From Channallabes apus (lineage: Eukaryota > Chordata > Actinopteri > Siluriformes > Clariidae), in NCBI GenBank assembly GCA_030522415.1, contig CM060107.1:19538553-19602552 (forward strand): a stretch of 64,000 bases of DNA, written 5' to 3'. Below the pieces are notes generated by a model. It saw only the letters and a program-made list of their open reading frames with translations. It did no database searches and had not been told where the DNA came from. Shown here piece after piece: positions 36,430-49,262 of the stretch (position 1 is the first letter of the stretch; each line of letters starts with the position of its first letter). The position numbers and the translations under genes were made by a program.

Positions 36430-37960
36430 TTTAATATAGACAGATAGGGCTCGCAGAAAGCACAAACAGTAAATATGAAAACTGAAATAAAAATTACTTA
36501 AATAAAACCAGTATACAGTTTTACATTATGATCTGAGGTGTTGTTATATTTCATCTCCTCCAATATAATAAAAATAATAATAGAAAGTCATCATTATCCT
36601 CATTATCATACTAATGTGCGCTAATGCATTCAGCTTCTCTACAGCAGTTCTCTTTCTGCAGCTCCCTTTTAACTGTCAGTAACTGCTTCCTGTGCCCTAA
36701 ATCTGGAACATGTCCACCCCAGCTGCCCCTCTTCTTTCCCCTCTCTGTCTACTCTACTCGCTCCCCTAAACAGAACCTACGCTTCTAATCTTCTCACTTC
36801 TTCTAAACTCCTCCCTTCACTGGTTCACGTTCAGAACTGCTCCACTTCCTGTGGTTAACTAGCAAAAACCTACTTTCACTCTGCCCTTTGATGTGTCATG
36901 TGCTAAAACGGCACACACGTACAGCAAACACACTACTAATCAATGTATAAATAAGCACATGTATACACAGACACACATTTAGACAGAGGGAATGTAGGTC
37001 ATGAAGGCTGAAAGGTAATTTTTTGTTCTTTTTTTCCCCCCTTTTTTTTCTTTTAATCTGTATGTATCCTATTCAAAATGAATGAAGCTCAGTCCTAGAA
37101 TACACCCCATTTCCTATCTTAAACATTCAAAGATATTATTTCCATCCTCATCTTTTCATCTAGTTATGCTCACAGAAAGTGCTGATTGTCCATTTGGTGC
37201 AATACAGTACGCTATTACATGCCGCCAGTGCTAATTAGACACAAGATGGGGAGAAATAGTAATAATTTAAGACAGATTGAGAGGCGTGGCAGTCTACACA
37301 CTGTGCTGGCGTTGATAAAAAAATGTGTATTAGCAGCAGCAAGCTGTGAGCATTGAGTAATACGGTGCTGTGTTTGCCAAATCCAACATCTGCTCCACAC
37401 TATGCATCTAGCTTTATAGGCCCCTTGTCTAATTATTCCCTTTCATGTGCCCTCTTTTTCTCCAACTCCAGGCAATGCGAACTCAGGAAATTGGATTCGA
37501 GATACAATAGACCATGTGTTAAGCAACTGTGTTAATATGCTGTAACATTGAAATGAGTTACTTGAACATGGTCTATTTCACCAAATTGCAAATGAGGACA
37601 TTTGTCTAATCCATCTTAAACCATGTCCCTGAGAATGAAAGACCCAGTTACACATGAGAAAGGAGTTTTATTTACAGATCATAGGCAAGAAGTCATCCTT
37701 GAACATGTTGCCCACAGCTGCCATGTGACAATGTGCATTGAAAACGAACTATACAAATTTACCTGCTTTAAAAAACTAAAGATTTGGGTCATTGGGGAAG
37801 CAAGGTCTACTGTCTAAGGTATACTGAGTATAAGCCATGAATACACCCTAAACACCCCCCTTCTTGGGGGACTATAAGAAAACAAACAATACACTATTTT
37901 ACCCCCATGTTTTTTGGAGAAAACAGATAAAACCCATGAATTCATTAAAGAGTGTTCTGT
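36430..37960. other. intergenic, nothing recognised
   Basis: AT-rich DNA without supported feature. Confidence 0.4.
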
Positions 37961-37964
37961 ACAT

Positions 37965-38262
37965 GGTAGCACAGTGGCATCCGGGTTAGCACTGTGGCCT
38001 TGCACCTCCAGGGTCGAGGGTTAGCATGTTTGCATGTTTTCCCTGTGCTTGATGTGTACAGTTTCCTCCCACAGTCCAAAGACATGCAAAACGCTAATTG
38101 GTGTTCCCAGATTCCCCTAGTGTGGGTGGGAGTGAGAGTGTGTATACTTGTGTGTTTGCCACCTCATCCAGGGTGTACCCAGCCTCATGCTCCTGGAATA
38201 GGCTGCAAGCTTCCCCAGACTCTGTACAGGATAAGCAGTATAGAGAATGAAAAGAAATGAAT
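37965..38262 (+). repeat. SINE, family B, diverged
   Basis: Contains 'ggttagcactgtggccttgcacc', 'cctcccacagtccaaagacatg' and 'ggataagcagtatagagaatg'. The middle is partly lost. Confidence 0.8.
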
Positions 38263-38347
38263 ACAATAAAAGAGAGAGGGACTGGAAATAAATCATGCAT
38301 CTTATCCTATTTAAATTCTTGTTTTTTTCTATCTTGTCATTACATAC

Positions 38348-38912
38348 ACTGTAACAAATTGATGTAAATTTACAGGACTTTTTTTTTACAGTTTCCGACT
38401 GTTTTTTCGAAATACTGCACATTACTGTAAAAGAAACAGCATTACTGTGATTTACAATATTTAACTGTAAATATTGTATTTACAGTTTAATACACTACAG
38501 TATACAGTATTTAACTGTAAATTAGATAATCAACACACTTTAATGAAAACTTCAGTAAGTGCAAGTACTTTTGCTGATTTTGTGGGCCTCCGAGTGGCGC
38601 AGTAGGTTAAAGCGCTCGCCCTATCATCCGGAGATCGCAGGTTCGAACCCTGGGTGATGTTCAATTGGACACGACTAGATTGGGGGGAAAGAATTGGGCA
38701 GGACTAAAAAACATTCCTGTTAAAAATACAAGTTGTCCGAATAATTATTTACCACTAAAATACAGTAAACAGTACAAAATCACAGTAATAAACTGTATAT
38801 CAAAATACAGCAATGTCTATTTCTACAGTACAAATACTGTAATAAAACAGTATTTTACTGGCAAAACTCCTGCCAGTAATTTACTGTAATTTTACATGAA
38901 AATTTTTTACAC
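38348..38912. mobile_element. non-autonomous element rich in ACAGTAA, with nested tRNA SINE
   Basis: The left end 'actgtaacaaattgatgtaaat' and right end 'ttactgtaattttacatgaaaa' are imperfect inverted repeats, and the interior is a series of tacagtaa/ttactgta units on both strands. A tRNA-like sequence at 38583-38715 interrupts it. The superfamily is not certain. Confidence 0.55.
38583..38715 (+). repeat. tRNA-derived SINE nested in the ACAGTAA element
   Basis: A-box 'gagtggcgcagtaggttaaa' and B-box 'caggttcgaaccctg' with 'ggcctccgag' at the 5' end. No matching acceptor-stem 3' strand was seen, so a SINE head is likelier than a functional tRNA gene. Confidence 0.6.
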
Positions 38913-38914
38913 AT

Positions 38915-40600
38915 ACGCAAACGTATTATCCTTGAGACAACATTTAATTAAACAATTATTAATGCAACTAATTAATGCAGTGCCTATACTGTACCTAAAT
39001 CTAAACATACACTTCACCTAATTAATTAAAAGGAAATGTGAGGATTAATTTATATTTTCAAGTAAAAGCTACAGACAAGGGGTGGTTTTGTTGAGCTGAA
39101 GGTCAAAAGTACCAGATATTCCTATTTTTGTGGTGACATTTGTACCAAAATATAAAAAAAAACATGCCGACAGACACACATGCATGCATGCACGCACACA
39201 GACGTGCACACACGCACACTTTCAGAAATGTGTAAAACTATACAGAATATACCACACCCATAAAAGTCTACTGGGAAAGAATTTGTAAAACGTAAATTTC
39301 CTTGATTACGAACTAAGCTGAAATTTCCTAAAAACTCATGGCAGTCCCCATGTAAATAAATGGTTTCCATGTATAAAATGCTTATCCTGAATCTTTAAAC
39401 TTTGTAAGTGTATTTCAGGATGAATGTCAGCTCTGTGCTTAAATTTTATTCTCACATTTTGAATTGGCATAAGCAGCAAGGCTTCCAGGGAAAGGGCACT
39501 CCACCAAGCCTTAATCGCTCGTATTGAAGACACATGGGCAAAAGCTGGCCTGCTTCACTCTCTGCCCCCTTTCAACTTCAGTTTGCTTAATCTGCAGCTT
39601 CACTCAGAGTTTTTTTGTTAGGGTAGAATTATACAATGACTTGTGGTTTTAATATCAAGCTACAAATTGGTATGCTTAAAGAAATTACTTTAGAAATTTA
39701 TCAGTAATGGAAATCTGTATAAATGTTATGCTTTCTGCTTATAGTTGTGCTTTCTTTTTTTTTTTGGAAAGTGCAGGCAGTTGAACATAGGATAGTATGA
39801 ACAAGAAAATAACCAATATGACAAATAATCCAAAATAACTAAAAAAAAAGAAAAAACATCACTATCACAACAGTAAGTATGAAAGGGCTATAAAGGTGGC
39901 ATTTCTTCCCTAAATTCCACAAGATACATATTTAACTTACTAAATTTAGAACAACTTCATAATGTAATCTTCAGCAAGGTTAGATTTGTCCTAAATTATA
40001 ACAGACATTTTGTGGATTCAGGTCTTCATAGTAAACATGCTGTTCTGGATTCTGGCTGGTATAATGTTGACTCATGAAATATTTTCATGACCATCTTAAC
40101 TGCCAGGAAGAGTGACTGAAAAAAATGACCGGGTATTAAGCTGCTAATGTCTTGTGTGTGTGTGTGTGGTTTTTTTTTCTAAGATGATATAAACACACTG
40201 AGTACACGTCTGGTCATTTGTATGGTATGTAAGACTCTGAATGGACACAAACTCTCACACACGTACACAAAACACACATTGTATTGCATTTGAACTTTGA
40301 CACACAGAGTTGAGTCTTTTCTTCTGTTATTGTAATGGTAATTGGTAATTTGCCATGCATTCCTAATGACTGCTGAATAATTTATAACATTCTGTTTATG
40401 CTTCCAGAAATACATGTGGCCACTCAATGACCTCCTCCAAAACATGCATGTATTAAGTCTGGGAAATTATATATACACACATACTGTATACGGTATATAG
40501 TAAAAAAATTTCACTGCTAGTGTGTGTTTATATGCACACACAAAAACACACTCACACACGTATACATATATATATAAAAAAATAATAATAATAATAACAA
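38915..40600. other. intergenic, nothing recognised
   Basis: No gene. Short GT array at about 40154-40167. Confidence 0.4.
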
Positions 40601-40615
40601 AAAAAAAAAAATTAT

Positions 40616-40624
40616 ATATATATA

Positions 40625-40692
<68 letters not shown>
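40616..40692. repeat. (TA)n microsatellite abutting a Tc1-like end
   Basis: About 37 TA units with one early interruption (ctg), ending exactly where the Tc1-like element at 40693 begins. Confidence 0.95.
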
Positions 40693-40694
<2 letters not shown>

Positions 40695-41236
40695 ACAATA
40701 TATATTTGGCCAAACCTGCAAAGACATTGTATTCAAATACATATACTTGAGTTGGTTACCCTTTTGCAGCTAGAACAGCTTCCACTCTTCTTGGAAGGCT
40801 GTCCACAAGATCATGTTTCTGTGGGAATTCGTGTCCATTCTTTCTGTAGAATATTTATGAGGTCAGGCACTGATGTTGGTCGAAAAGGCCTGGCTTGCAA
40901 TCTCCGTTCCAGTTCATCCCAAAGGTGCTTGATGGGGTTGAGGTCAGGGCTGTGTGTGGGCCAGTCAAGTTCTTCCACACCAAACTCATCAAATCATGAT
41001 TTTATAGTCATTGTTTTGTGCACTGTGACACAGTCAAGTTGGAATAGGACTGGAAAAGGACATTCCCCAAACTGTTGGAAGCATAGCATTATCCAAGATG
41101 TCTTGATATGCTAAAACATTAAGATTACACTTCACTGGAGATAAGGGGTCTGATTGAAACACCTGAATTCAATGATTAAGAGCTTTGGCCAAATACTTTG
41201 GAAATTAATTTTGTTGATATAGTGTGTGTACGTAAC
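40693..41236 (-). mobile_element. internally deleted Tc1-like element (third family)
   Basis: Starts 'tggacaatatatatttgg' and ends 'caaatactttggaaattaattttg'. It keeps reverse-complement C-terminal transposase blocks ('cagcttccactcttcttgg', 'ggtgcttgatggggttgagg', 'gccagtcaagttcttccac') and the block next to the other end ('ttgaaacacctgaattcaatg'), but lacks the N-terminal two thirds. Confidence 0.75.
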
Positions 41237-41239
41237 TAC

Positions 41240-42015
41240 CAGCCAAAAACCCTATAGTTGTGCCCTTCTAATTCTTTTTCACCTTTTAATTCATTGATAA
41301 GTCTGCTACTTATGCTCTGTAAAACCTTCAGCTCTAGTCTAAGGTGTTGTTAACTGGTGAGGCCGTTAACTATATTTGATTATTTCTTTAATGTATACTA
41401 ATTTTCAAAAATGGACTTGGATATGACCAGTCTTTGCCTAGTGCTGTTTAATGAGCCATTTATGGTTTAATAAACCATGAACGTTCCTGGAGTTTTCAGT
41501 CATATATCATATGTGCTGTACTCAAATGCCCCATAGGGACGCCTGCAGTTTTGGTGCAGCTTAAGCACATTACAGTGCACCTTATTACACTCAGATCCAC
41601 TTGAGATCATATCTGCCAAATTGTGATCGAACCTGGGTGGATTTCAAAAGCTGTTACAGTATGAGTACTTGCACTAGACCTTTCAGTTCCTACTTTCCTC
41701 TACATACAATACAAACAGTCACAAGCCAAGAAAGAGGACTCTTGTGTGCCAGAACACGGCATCTGTTGAGGCTCAATGAGGACCTGTGCCCCTTCAAACC
41801 CCGAAGGCCCAAAACACGAGCTTTTAAGACAAGGCGTCCTGTTTGTGTTTGTAGAATCATGAAGAGCGTTTTGTGATGGACTCCATAACATGTCGAGTTC
41901 TGACTGCTGTTTTCAATTTAAAGCTGTCACAAAGAACTCATAGAGGAGCTGCATGTTTTCCTGCATCATGTATGTTTTTAAGAACAGTGGAAATTACAGC
42001 ATAATTTGTTCACAT
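41240..42015. other. intergenic, nothing recognised
   Basis: The 91-residue plus frame near 41601 has no recognised homology or splice support. Confidence 0.4.
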
Positions 42016-42028
42016 AAGCGATAAAACA

Positions 42029-42404
42029 GGCGGCACGGTGGTGTAATGGTTAGCACTGTCGCCTTGCACCGCCAGGGTCCGGGTTCGATTCCCCGGCCAG
42101 GCTCGATTCCCGTCTCTGTGTGCATGGAGTTTGCATGTTCTCCCCGTGCTTGGTGGGTTTCCTCCGGGTACTCCGGTTTCCTCCCACAATCCAAAGACAT
42201 GCAGGTTAGGCTAATTGACATTCCAAATTGCCCGTAGTGTGTGAATGAGTGTGTGTATGTGAGTATGTGTGTGTGCCCTGCGATGGATTGGCACCCTGTC
42301 CAGGGTGTACCCCGCCTTGTGCCCTAAGTTTCCTGGGATAGGCTCCAGGCCCCCGCGACCCTGTATATAAGGATAAAGCGGTACAGAAAATGAATGAATG
42401 AATG
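42029..42404 (+). repeat. SINE, family B, full length with TSD
   Basis: Nearly identical in layout to 35192-35569. A perfect 13-bp duplication, aagcgataaaaca, lies at 42016-42028 and 42405-42417. Confidence 0.95.
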
Positions 42405-42419
42405 AAGCGATAAAACAAG

Positions 42420-43220
42420 CAAAATAATAATTTGCAAGCAAAATGATATAGACTAAAATACTAAAAGTCCACAAAGCTTATATACGTTATATGGCCCCGC
42501 ACGCTGCACCTGCTAAACAAGTTTCATTCGTACATATTCAGAAGCCACTTTATCTTGGCCGGGATCATGGTGAATCGTATATATAGATGGGTAAAATATT
42601 CAAACAGACAATTAATTTCTCCTAAATCTTTGAGATTGTGAGTTCTCCCCATATCTGGATGGATTTATTTTTATGTATCAAAACATGCAAATAGGTAGAT
42701 TGGACAAAATAAATTGTCCTGTTTGTGAATGTGTGTCTCAGTGTATATTTCTGCCAGATGCCCTGTATGACCTCTGGATCTGAAAGTCGCTCCAGTTTGA
42801 CTTCCAAGTTTGACTTCAGATGACTTTCATGCTGATGCAAGGAATCAGATTTAAATCTCAGTGGAGTTGTAGGTATTTTGTCAAAATGGACTATATGCAG
42901 GCCCCAGAAAAAGTATTGGGATGGCAATGCCAATTCTTTGCTAGACACTGGAGCATTTTGTGTAAGCATTTACAGGCTTTCACTGCAGCTTTTCTCAGCT
43001 TAACTGGAATAATTAGAGTTTCTATTATTTCTTTTGGAAAAATTCACTTTGATTTACGAGTGTTTGGAAATACGAGCCTGCTTCCGGGACAAATTAAACT
43101 TGTAATCCAAGGTTTCACTGTATTAGTGTTCACTTGACAAATGGGTGGGCTCCAAGAGATGTTTAACATGTCCGGGTGTAAAGCTATCATGATTGTTTGA
43201 TATTTTCACCTCAACCCCAA
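42420..43220. other. intergenic, nothing recognised
   Basis: No supported gene or named repeat. Confidence 0.4.
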
Positions 43221-43224
43221 ACGT

Positions 43225-43530
43225 CTTCACTCACTCGTTGTTTTATCCTGCCTTATCGTGTGGGGCCCTGAAGGATTATCCCAGGAGATTGAGGACATGA
43301 AGTGGGCACACACTGAATAGGGCACACACATACACACACTCTCACAATCATTCACACACTACGAACTGGCTACAGTTCTTGATTTGTGGGAGGAAAACGG
43401 AGAACCCGGAGGAACCCCACCAAGTACGTGGAGGACATGCAAACCCCATGCAAGCAGACCAGAGGCAGGAATTGAACCCTGACCTGGAAGATGCAAGGCA
43501 ACGGTGCTAACCCCTATGCCATCGTGTTGT
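43225..43530 (-). repeat. SINE, family B, diverged
   Basis: Contains 'attatcccaggagattgagg', 'tttgtgggaggaaaacgg' and the head remnant 'acggtgctaacccctatgcc' in reverse. Confidence 0.75.
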
Positions 43531-44104
43531 CTCTTCAATCGGCCTTCTCTTTCCAGCACCTCCATAGGGGACGGTATTACCTATGCAATGTTGTCATTTC
43601 ATTTTGCACCAGTGATACAATTCTACATGCAACCTGTATAGTGCTCTTGCCATGCTTCTGTTACATCTTGTATAAAAAATTTTTTTTTTAAACCCAGTGC
43701 AGAGAATAATTGCCAGCTGGCAGAAATCTAATTCTCTCTGAACTGGTTTTACCCTGGAAAACAGCCCTGTGCATCTTATCCAAACGTGCCTATATGCACT
43801 GCAGCCTATATGCACTGCCAGACCGGGCGGAGTTAAAGCGACCACTTGAGCCACAGGAAAGGAAGGGACAGGAGAGGGGGGTTTTAAAGGGTGAGTGTAT
43901 ATCCGAATGATCCAAGGCAGCAAACGGATCCTGGCGGGCAAGTCATGCGCACGCAAGGGTTTTTTTTGCGCCAGATGTGAAATTCGAGGCGTGTCTGAGA
44001 TGCAGATCGGTTTTAACCTTTGCATCTGGTTCCCCAGGCGGTGATGAACGACTGAGTGATCCGTGTCACTCGGAGGCTGAAAGCGCGCGCGCTGCAGCGG
44101 TGCC

Positions 44105-47100
44105 ATGGCGGGAGCGGCTCTGGCGGGTCTCTCTGTCATGCTCGGTGCGGGTTTCCTCGCCTGGGACTGGACGAACCAGAACCAGGTGGAGAATGATCCC
44201 GCGGCACCGAACCCGCGCAGACCACCGCACATCATCTTCATCATGACAGACGACCTGGGTTTCAACGACGTCGGCTACCACAACCCTGACATGCGCACAC
44301 CCACGCTGGACAAGCTCGCGGCGGACGGAGTGAAACTGGAGAATTACTACGTGCAGCCGATCTGTACACCTTCGAGGAGCCAATTCCTCACCGGCAGGTA
44401 AATCCCAACTGTGTGTGTGTGTGTGTGTGTGTGTGTTATACATATACATTTGCATATCCTTAGGATAAATGCACAAAAGAAATCTTCATCATTCATTCAT
44501 CTCATTATTACCTAGACACATTTTTCTCACACATACACACTTCCAATTTTTTCTTTTCTAAAAAAAAATTTTCTTTCTTTTTGTGAGGCTGCTTTGAGAC
44601 AATGACCATTGTTAAAAGCGCTATATAAATAAAATTGAAGAAGAAAAAAAAAATCTGAGAAAATGTGCCAGGTGGCCCTAAAAATGCCCCATGTCCTTTT
44701 TATTATCATGGGGGGTGTAAACTTTTGCATTCAGTCCTATACCTGATTGCCACATCAGCTCTAAATTAAAAAGAAAAAGTGAAAAAAAAAAGGCAGGTAT
44801 ATTAACCTATGCCTGTTCTTGTCCCATAAATATGTATCTTTAAACTGAACATTTGGATATAATATACACGTCAATATGATTTAATGTGCAATTGAACTAT
44901 AAATACCCTTTTAGCTTTAAAGATGTAATGAAATACTATATATAGGTATTTAATAGGTGAATAGGTGTGCATGTGGCACTAAACAATTTTTTTCTCCGTA
45001 TGTACAGTGTTTTGGAGTTTAGTGTCCTTGCCACTGCATGTTCTAAAAACTTGCAAGCTCTCCAGTGATAAGGAGTCTACAGAGCTTTTGTCTTTCCTTC
45101 ATATGTTGTCACATGATCTAACACAAAATGATGTCATCTTATGGCATTACTACAGTAGTAGCCTAAATCGAAACAGTAGAAGCCTAAATCGAGACAACCT
45201 ATATTTATAGTTTCTTTCGACAGGTAGAATTTTCAAAATGATTTGATATACAGTATAAAATAATCTACAGGAATGATATGCTTGATTATTCTAATGATCC
45301 AGTTTATCCCGAAGACACATACAAATCAGAACCAATACAAGCAAAGCACTAATGCAAAGTGTTGAATTAACACACATGATCATCACATGGGGATTTCTTT
45401 GCCAACTAGCATTGCCACCTGACAGCTGCAGGGTCCATGGTTCAACCCTGAGGTCCCAGTTACACATTTTGTTGTTCATATATTCATGTACTGTAGGTTT
45501 AATTATCCTTAGTACTTGTGAACATTTTACATCAGTGTTTATACTGTATGAGTCTTGAAGGAGACAGACACTCAATAAAGCACAAGACATTCAACACTGG
45601 AGATTTTTGTCAGTCGTTACTCTATTATGCTAAATGAGATGATAAATCGTGCTGTACGGTGGTGTAGTGGTTAGCACTATGGCCTCACACCTCCACCTCC
45701 ACCTTCCCACCCCTGGTCTGTGTGCATGAAGTTTGCATGTCTGGTTGAGTGTGTCAGCATGATGTTCATTTGTGCCCTGTGATGGATTTTCACCCTTTCC
45801 TGGGTGTACCCTGCCTCACACCCCAAGACTCCTGGGATAGGCTCCCTCAACCCAGTACAGGAAAAACAATAAGAAAATGAATGATTGAATGAAAGATGCT
45901 AAATCATTTGGACATTGCACATAATCATGTAGCAATATTCTTGAAAGTTCCTAGTGTAACTCTATTTAGAAACCCACAACCCTAACCCTTTTTCTATTAT
46001 TGTGTAAGTAAAATGCTAAGGTTTAAGTGGGTGCAGTCTTGAAAAATGTAACTGAAGGTGTTAAACTAGTCATAACTGTAACCAGTAGCATAAAAAAAGA
46101 AGCTTTTATGGTACTGAACATTTTCAACCCATTCCTCCTCCCTCTCCTCAGGTATCAAATCCACACGGGTCTCCAACATTCGATCATCAGGTCTCGGCAG
46201 CCCAACTGTCTGCCTTTTGACCTGGTCACCCTGCCACAGCGCCTCCAGGAGGCCGGCTATTCCACGCACATGGTGGGTAAATGGCATCTGGGCTTCTACA
46301 AGCGTGACTGTCTCCCTACTCGTCGTGGCTTTGATACCTACTTTGGCTCGCTGACAGGCAGCGTGGACTACTACACGTACGACTCTTGCGATGGTCCTGG
46401 GAGGTGTGGCTACGATCTCCATGAGGGTGAAACCGTGGCATGGGGATATCGAGGAAAATACTCAACACATCTGTACACACGCAGAGTGCGGAAGATTCTG
46501 GCATCGCACGATCCATCGGGACAACCTCTGTTCATATATCTGTCCTTTCAGGCTGTACACACTCCCTTACAGTGTCCTAAGGAGTACATCTATCCGTACC
46601 ATAGAATGGGAAATGTTCATCGGCGCAAATATGCAGGCATGGTTTCATCTGTGGATGAGGCAGTACGCAACGTGACATATGCACTCCGGAAATATGGTTA
46701 TTACCAAAACAGTGTGATTATCTTCTCTACGGATAATGGGGGCCAGCCTTTATTTGGAGGAAGTAACTGGCCACTCAGGGGCAGGAAGGGGACATATTGG
46801 GAAGGTGGTGTACGAGCAGTCGGATTTGTCCACAGTCCACTTCTCAGAAGACGAAGGAAAGTCAGTAAGGCACTGGTTCACATCACTGATTGGTACCCAA
46901 CACTGGTGAGTCTGGCAGGGGGGAATGTATCCCAGATGCATAAACTAGATGGGTATGACGTGTGGGAAGCAATCAGCGAGGGCAAGGAGTCCCCCCGTTT
47001 CGAGATTCTCCACAACATTGACCCACTTTATGTGCTTTCACGCCATGGCTCGCTCCGGGGCGGACACGGCATCTGGAACACTGCTGTACAGGCAGCGGTG

Positions 47101-47544
47101 AGAATGGGAGACTGGAAGCTACTGACAGGAGAGCCAGGTTATGGAGACTGGACGCCACCGCAGGTGTTGGGAAACTTCCCGGGTGGTTGGTGGGATCTCG
47201 AGCGTCATGCCGAAGCCCGCAAATCTCTCTGGCTGTTTAACATCACAGCAGATCCCTACGAGCGCTACGACATGGCTGAACAAAGACCCGATGTGGTAAA
47301 GCGGATGCTGGCCAGAATAGCGTTTTATAATCGCACAGCTGTGCCTGTTCGCTACCCGGCTGAGGACCCGAGGGCAGATCCGAGTCTGAACGGAGGGGCA
47401 TGGAGGCCATGGGCCGGGGACAAGGAAGCAGACAGCTGGCACCAAGTTTATCACAGGCGGAGGAATGACAAGAATAAGAAGTTGAACAAAATGAGGTCAT
47501 TTTTCAAGAAACTGAATACAAAGATTATGTCCAATAGGATATGA
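44105..47544 (+). CDS. arsi: arsi (arylsulfatase I)
   Basis: A secreted/ER-type sulfatase of the arylsulfatase B subgroup that hydrolyses sulfate esters after Cys-to-formylglycine activation. Two coding exons: 44105-44397 (donor AG|gtaaat) and 46152-47544 (acceptor cctcag), joined in phase to 561 aa; human ARSI has about 569. Residues 1-20 form a hydrophobic N-terminal signal or anchor. Metal-binding MTDD is at about 47-50, the sulfatase signature CTPSR with the modifiable Cys is at about residue 87, and MVGKWHLGF and STDNGGQ follow. The splice falls within the Arg of the LTGRYQ block. The C-terminus [17 protein letters not shown] matches ARSI rather than ARSJ. Introns are few, as in other vertebrate ARSI/ARSJ genes. 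Exon 1 is GC-rich. tcof1 is head to head 16 kb away, as in human 5q32. Confidence 0.95.
44412..44436. repeat. (GT)n microsatellite
   Basis: About 12 GT units, 15 bp inside the arsi intron. Confidence 0.9.
44514..44645 (+). repeat. LINE-derived 3' tail (L2-like), short
   Basis: Ends 'gttaaaagcgctatataaataaaattgaag', the same tail as at 31450. It lies in the arsi intron. Confidence 0.65.
45655..45888 (+). repeat. SINE, family B, diverged
   Basis: Carries 'ggtggtgtagtggttagcac', 'gccctgtgatggattttcac' and 'actcctgggataggctcc'. The central part is deleted. arsi intron. Confidence 0.8.
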
Positions 47545-47549
47545 GTAGT

Positions 47550-49035
47550 GAAAAAAATGTGAATTATTTCATAAATGTCTGAAAAACCTTTACAAATAAT
47601 ACAGATAAAGGTTTTTATTTAAGTATTAGTTAAGAGCTCCTCATGGCCAATTTTTGCGCCTGTCTGACTGTATGTTCTTACATACTCTACCTCTCTATTT
47701 TTTATACTTGTGTAATTTGTAGCTGTCCCTTTATGGGAATTCCTAAATGTTTTTTGTAGAACCCCGTAACAGTGTTTCCTTATTAGAAGTGTTTTCACAC
47801 AAAACCCTAAAAACCCTTCAAGAAGCCTTTTAAAGCATGTGCTTCTCTAATACAAACTAGAATAAAGGCCTGAGGGATTACTGACCGATTAACGTAATGA
47901 ATGAAGGAATGGATTTTAGCACGCATACAATCACGCATACACAATGCTCCTGGAAGCCTTTTAAAACATGCAACACTGTGGAATTGAAAGAAACGAAACA
48001 ACACAAAACCTTGTTTACCTGGACCAGCTGCTTTACCTTTGTTTACATATTCTTTTTAAAATGAACTATTTACTGTTATTAGAACGATCAACTACTCAAC
48101 ATACGTCATAGTATTTGGGAAAGTGTGTGTTGTGAGTGTTTTGCATGCATTATTGGGAGATATCTGTAATAAACACAGGCTGTGCTTTCATGTCATGTGT
48201 ACTGTATTTAGACTGGAGGTAATCTCCACAAATACTGCCTTCTAGTGGTCACATGGTGTTATAAATAAACCTGGATCTGGAGAACTGTAAGAATTATTAT
48301 TTTTTTTACTTAAGTCCAAATCTGTGAATACAAAATAATAAAACAAACATAAATGAGAAAAAGGGAAAAGGATTGTGGCTTAATTTTTGTTACTTTTTTT
48401 TATTTGGTATGTGTTTGTTCAAAATTTTATTTTTGCTATGTAGTTATTCCATGTATTGATTTCTATTTTTATATCATTTTGTATAGATTTTTTATTAATT
48501 CACAGAGTATTTTAATCAAATTTTTTATCTATTAATTCCTGTATTTATTAATATGACATTTTCCTATGCACAGCTCATACAACTGATAAGACATTTATGA
48601 AACGTTTGTTTAACGTCTGTGCCCCCTAGTGGACTCGCGTGGTACTATCGTGGGTCTTCAGTATACAGTACTAGGCTTTTAATGTTTTATAATAATTATA
48701 ACTTATTCCTAATCAGCATAATGTTTTAAAGGGTGACACTGTAGTTAATTATTACTTATTGTTATGAACAGGACCCTGTTTCTCAATAATCTTAAAGGTA
48801 ATAGTATTTGGGAATGTAGTGCAATGTCATTAAAGGATGATCTTTGCATTGCTGTACTTTTGGAAACTCAGAAGTGGTCCATTCAACACAGGTAACGTTT
48901 GTGATTGTTCACATGGATCGCAAATTGATCTATGTTGATGTCTTTTGCAGCTTTAGTGTTGTAGGAAAATATAGCATTTTATAAAGAACTTGTGTATGAG
49001 CATCAAGCCATTTCGGCACATTGGCCAACAGGTAC
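47550..49035. other. arsi 3' UTR and flank
   Basis: AT-rich, no recognised repeat. Confidence 0.45.
48168..48173 (+). terminator. candidate arsi polyadenylation signal
   Basis: A canonical AATAAA about 620 bp past the arsi stop, followed by a GT-rich stretch (tgtcatgtgtactgt). Reasonable but untested; another AATAAA occurs near 48266. Confidence 0.4.
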
Positions 49036-49039
49036 TCCC

Positions 49040-49262
49040 CAGTTACTTAAGGGGTTGAGTTGCCAACTCAACACCCGATTGTCATTCACACACTACAGGC
49101 AATTTGGGAATGCCAGTTAGCCTAATATTCATGTCTTTGGACTGTGGGACGAAACTGAAGTACCAGGATGAAACCCACCAAGCACAGGGAAAAAAAGGCA
49201 CGAATCGAACTGTCAACCCTATGAGGTGCAGGGAAACAGTGCTAAACACTAAGCCATAAGTG
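49040..49262 (-). repeat. SINE, family B, diverged
   Basis: Contains 'ttcatgtctttggactgtggg' and 'gaaacccaccaagcacaggg' in reverse. The poly/AATG tail part is absent; a separate tail-like piece in the other orientation is at about 49407-49492. Confidence 0.7.

Noticed and set aside
38583..38715. Possible functional tRNA gene
   Set aside because: Good A- and B-box matches, but no paired acceptor stem or terminator, and it sits inside a repeat; SINE head is simpler.
41601..41876. 91-codon plus-strand frame rich in Arg/Pro
   Set aside because: No recognised motif, no splice context and no codon pattern to support a gene.
43594..44476. Minus-strand frames of 223 and 136 codons over the arsi first exon
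   Set aside because: Antisense shadows of the GC-rich arsi exon 1; no homology in the translations.
47119..47454. Antisense frames over arsi exon 2
   Set aside because: Shadow frames of a well supported coding exon.
44105..47544. Gene as arsj rather than arsi
   Set aside because: The C-terminal [15 protein letters not shown] block and the tcof1/il17b neighbourhood fit arsi.
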